A stretch of 64,000 nucleotides of DNA from Dialister succinatiphilus YIT 11850 (GTDB taxonomy: Bacteria; Bacillota; Negativicutes; Veillonellales; Dialisteraceae): the NCBI RefSeq assembly GCF_000242435.1, contig NZ_JH591187.1, positions 594,291 to 658,290 on the forward strand, read 5' to 3'. Shown piece by piece: positions 61,554 through 64,000 of the stretch (the stretch's first letter is position 1; every line of letters starts with the position of its first letter). The translations under genes were made by a program, and so were the position numbers. Below the pieces are notes generated by a model. It saw only the letters and a program-made list of their open reading frames with translations, was not told where the DNA came from and did not search any database.

Positions 61554-62840
61554 ATGAAAATTCTCATTAAAAATATCGGCCTTATGCAGGACGGAAAAGT
61601 CACCGAACACAAGAATATAGCTGTAGAAGACAAATATATCAAAGAATTCCCGGAGAACCCAAAAGAAGAAGAGTACGATGAAATCATCGAAGGCCATGAC
61701 ATGCTGGCCATGCCGGGACTTGTGAATACCCATACCCATGTGGCCATGACCCTTTTCAGAAGCTATGCTGATGATATGGCCCTCATGGACTGGCTGCAGA
61801 ATAAAATCTGGCCGGCAGAAGACCACCTGGATGACGACATCGTCTACTGGGGCAGTACACTGGCCTTTGCTGAAATGATCCGCGGCGGTACCACATCCTT
61901 CTGCGATATGTACATGTTCATGGACGCCTGTGCCAGGGCTGCTGATAAAGCGGGCATCCGTGGCAATCTGGCCAGAGGCCTTGCCGGTATCGGTCCCAAT
62001 GGACAGAAAGGTATCGATGAAAACGTAGAACTCTACAAGAACTGGAACGGGGCAGGGGACGGCCGCTTCAAAGTCATGATGGGACCTCATGCTCCCTACA
62101 CCTGTCCGCCTGACTATATCAGAAAAGTACGGGACGTGGCAGAAAAATACGATATGCCCATTCACATCCACCTTTCTGAGACAAAGGGGGAAGTGGAAAA
62201 CTGCGAAAAGGAATACCACATGACCCCCATTGCCCTCATGGACTCCCTGGGCCTCTTTGAAAGGCCTACACTGGCTGCTCACTGTGTCCATGTAACGGAT
62301 GACGACATTCGCATCATGAAAGAAAAGCATGTATGTGCAGCCCATAATCCCGCGTCCAATCTGAAACTGGCCAGCGGCATTGCTCCTGTTCCCAAAATGA
62401 GAAAAGCAGGTATTACTGTAGGTATCGGCACCGACGGCGCCTCCTCCAACAACAAGCTTGATATGTTTGCAGAAATGCGTCTCACCGCCCTTATCCACAA
62501 GGCGGCCAACTATGATCCCTTCGCCATTACCGCCAAAGAAGCAGTAGACATGGCCACCAAGGATGGCGCCAAATGCCTTGGTTATGACAATCTTGGTGAA
62601 TTAAAGGAAGGCTTCCTGGCTGATATCATCCTGGTAGACAGAACCGGATTCCACTGGAAACCAAGATTTGACAGCGTCTCCCTGGCCGTTTACGCCGGTA
62701 ACTCCATGGATGTGGATACCGTCATCATCAACGGCAGGCCGGTGATGGAACATAAAGAACTCCTCACCATAGATACGGAAAAAATGGATGCAGAAGTCAA
62801 AAGAGTTACCGAAAAACTCTATGCCTTCACAAAGAAATAA
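61554..62840 (+). CDS. mtaD: 5-methylthioadenosine/S-adenosylhomocysteine deaminase
   Basis: A 428-aa amidohydrolase. Metal-binding residues: NTHTHVAMTLFR (His pair), the HIHLSET histidine, AHCVH and GIGTDGASSNN. The family deaminates SAH or MTA to the inosyl forms. With mtnP and ahcY in the same operon, the cell has two routes for each by-product of SAM use. AAGGAGG precedes the ATG, 11 bases after ahcY. A strong terminator follows. Confidence 0.94.
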   Translation: MKILIKNIGLMQDGKVTEHKNIAVEDKYIKEFPENPKEEEYDEIIEGHDMLAMPGLVNTHTHVAMTLFRSYADDMALMDWLQNKIWPAEDHLDDDIVYWGSTLAFAEMIRGGTTSFCDMYMFMDACARAADKAGIRGNLARGLAGIGPNGQKGIDENVELYKNWNGAGDGRFKVMMGPHAPYTCPPDYIRKVRDVAEKYDMPIHIHLSETKGEVENCEKEYHMTPIALMDSLGLFERPTLAAHCVHVTDDDIRIMKEKHVCAAHNPASNLKLASGIAPVPKMRKAGITVGIGTDGASSNNKLDMFAEMRLTALIHKAANYDPFAITAKEAVDMATKDGAKCLGYDNLGELKEGFLADIILVDRTGFHWKPRFDSVSLAVYAGNSMDVDTVIINGRPVMEHKELLTIDTEKMDAEVKRVTEKLYAFTKK

Positions 62841-62857
62841 AAATATCCGGTATGAAT

Positions 62858-62907
62858 AAAAAGCTGCGAATGTCGATGTACTAGAAATCGATATTCGCAG
62901 CTTTTTT
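62858..62907 (+). terminator. Intrinsic terminator of the salvage operon
   Basis: AAAAGCTGCGAAT and ATTCGCAGCTTTT pair, with an inner TCGAT/ATCGA extension, followed by a T-run. Confidence 0.93.
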
Positions 62908-63948
62908 GCATGAAAACAGCAGGCAAAGCAGCACAAAAACACGGATGGACATCCGTGCCGGTCAGTATTGCGGGCCTCTCAGAATCAGGCGTCAACGCTG
63001 GACTGCAGGAAGGAGATTTCCTGCAGCAGCCCTGAACTTGTCGTCCGGGAATGCGGGCTCATGCTGGATGAGATGATATCCGTGCTTTTGCTTGATTGTC
63101 ATGGTTTTAACGTATTCTGCAGAATCCGTTCTGCCCTCAAGGCGCCCTGGGAGCAGGAGAGGGGAAAGCGGGAAATCTGTATACAGAGATTCATTGATTC
63201 CTCTCTGCCAAAGCTGCATTCCGGCCGGAATATTCGCGATATACAAGGCAGATAAGGAAATAGAATCCTTCCATGGAGAGCTTCCTGATTTCCCTCTCCA
63301 TACATTTATATTGCATAAGCACCCTCTTTTAACAACCTCCCTTTTAAAAACATATCAATCATTGATGAGAAAGCCCCGTGCTCACCAATAGGTGGTAAGT
63401 AATAAACATAATTATGAAATTATCATTAGAATTTTGTCCATCATGTTCACATAAAGGACATTTCTCCTATTTATATAGTAGAAGGATGTAAAAGACCTGC
63501 AGCATGGAAAAAAGTTATCCATAAATCCCCGAGATGGCCATAGGAGATGTAAGTATGGAAAGCAGACGTCCATGGGTTAACCTCTTTTCATCCCTCCCTG
63601 ATCAGGTAAAAAAACATCACAGGAAAATCCGAAAATCTCACCTTTTGCAGAAATGACGGGAGACTCATGTATGGCGCGCGCCGTCATACCATGTACAGCA
63701 GCGGCCGTAGACCATGCAGACACCGAACTCATTGGGCAAACAAAGACACCGGATTTCCTTGTGGTGTTTTTAATTGGGCTGTTCATCAGGAAATATGAAA
63801 AGATACCAGCCATTTCTCTTTATACGCTTATCTTTGGACTCAATAGCGAAACAGGGAGAAGGTAAGAATAAAGTCTTGATAAAAACAGGTAAGATGTAAT
63901 AATATTGAGTAAAGGGAAAAATAGGAATAATAAGAAAGATTGATGGAT
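62908..63948. other. Gene-free kilobase at the end of the window
   Basis: Several short frames on both strands (for instance 62968-63255 and 63653-63865 on plus, 63577-63813 on minus) have neither a good ribosome-binding site nor protein-like composition. CACGGAT/ATCCGTG (62941-62958) and CTGCAGGAA/TTCCTGCAG (about 63003-63026) hairpins are present. The repeat modules of the first half are absent. The stretch may be decayed DNA or carry an unrecognised RNA. Confidence 0.4.
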
Positions 63949-63992
63949 AAATAGGTTCCGATAATTTAATGTTATCGGAACCTATTTATTTT
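63949..63992. terminator. Bidirectional terminator at right edge
   Basis: A perfect 16-bp stem AAATAGGTTCCGATAA with its complement around a 7-base loop. As no plus-strand gene ends nearby, it probably serves a minus-strand gene lying beyond the window. Confidence 0.85.
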
Positions 63993-64000
63993 CGTGGAAC

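Noticed and set aside
63515-63530. TTATCCATA as a DnaA box near the right edge
   Set aside because: One mismatch from the consensus, single copy, and no replication gene nearby.

Overview
The window looks like a chromosomal segment of a mid-GC anaerobic member of the Bacillota, most likely a Negativicute close to Dialister or Veillonellaceae. That placement is inferred from gene content and order: the efp-asp23-nusB-xseAB-ispA-tlyA-nadK cluster, rplU-prp-rpmA, remA next to gmk-rpoZ-coaBC, a PASTA kinase/phosphatase pair, an Hcp protein, and a sigma-factor/DUF2922/DUF1659 trio. It is not proven here. No rRNA, tRNA, CRISPR array or intact prophage was seen.

Layout. 0-6.3 kb: end of ndk, a PduO-type cobalamin adenosyltransferase, a U32 protein and mutS2. 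6.3-15.3 kb: an accessory region with a sigma-like factor and two small DUF proteins, an unrecognised 363-aa protein with a small coupled ORF, an N-terminally truncated BrxL-like AAA+ protein, an AbiEi-like remnant split by a 159-bp MITE, and an XRE-type toxin-antitoxin pair. 15.3-24.2 kb: M24 peptidase, efp, two Asp23-type proteins, nusB, a TsaD paralogue, xseAB, ispA, tlyA, nadK. 24.3-33 kb: rplU-prp-rpmA, dapB-asd-dapA, a secreted histidine acid phosphatase, xpt and a xanthine permease. 33.5-38.3 kb (minus strand): a His/Cys-rich metal P-type ATPase and RqcH. 38.5-42.7 kb: dapF, yicC, remA, gmk, rpoZ, coaBC. 42.8-49.2 kb: a Crp/Fnr regulator divergent from hcp, then SAM-riboswitch-metK and priA. 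49.2-57.4 kb: def-fmt-rsmB-rlmN, then stp-prkC-rsgA-rpe. 57.6-62.8 kb: hslO followed by the MTA/SAH salvage operon mtnP-mtnA-ahcY-mtaD. The last kilobase shows no convincing gene.

The most unusual feature is the intergenic DNA of the first 33.5 kb. About 5 kb in nine gaps is built from shared repeat modules. Several modules are chains of short GC-rich hairpins whose linkers and loops are conserved while the stems change on both arms together. This compensatory pattern recurs in three structurally different units: chained hairpins, GCAT-loop hairpins, and a pair of arms 22 nt apart. I know of no named family that matches it. The repeats often form the apparent 5' leader of the next gene, and are absent from the second half of the window.

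Genes that work together: SAM supply (metK under a SAM riboswitch) and recovery of its by-products (mtnP, mtnA, ahcY, mtaD); lysine/diaminopimelate synthesis (asd, dapA, dapB, dapF); translation start and ribosome maintenance (def, fmt, rsmB, rlmN, rsgA, tlyA, efp, prp, rqcH, mutS2); nitrosative-stress defence (Crp/Fnr protein and Hcp, with a shared operator at -41.5 relative to the inferred hcp start).
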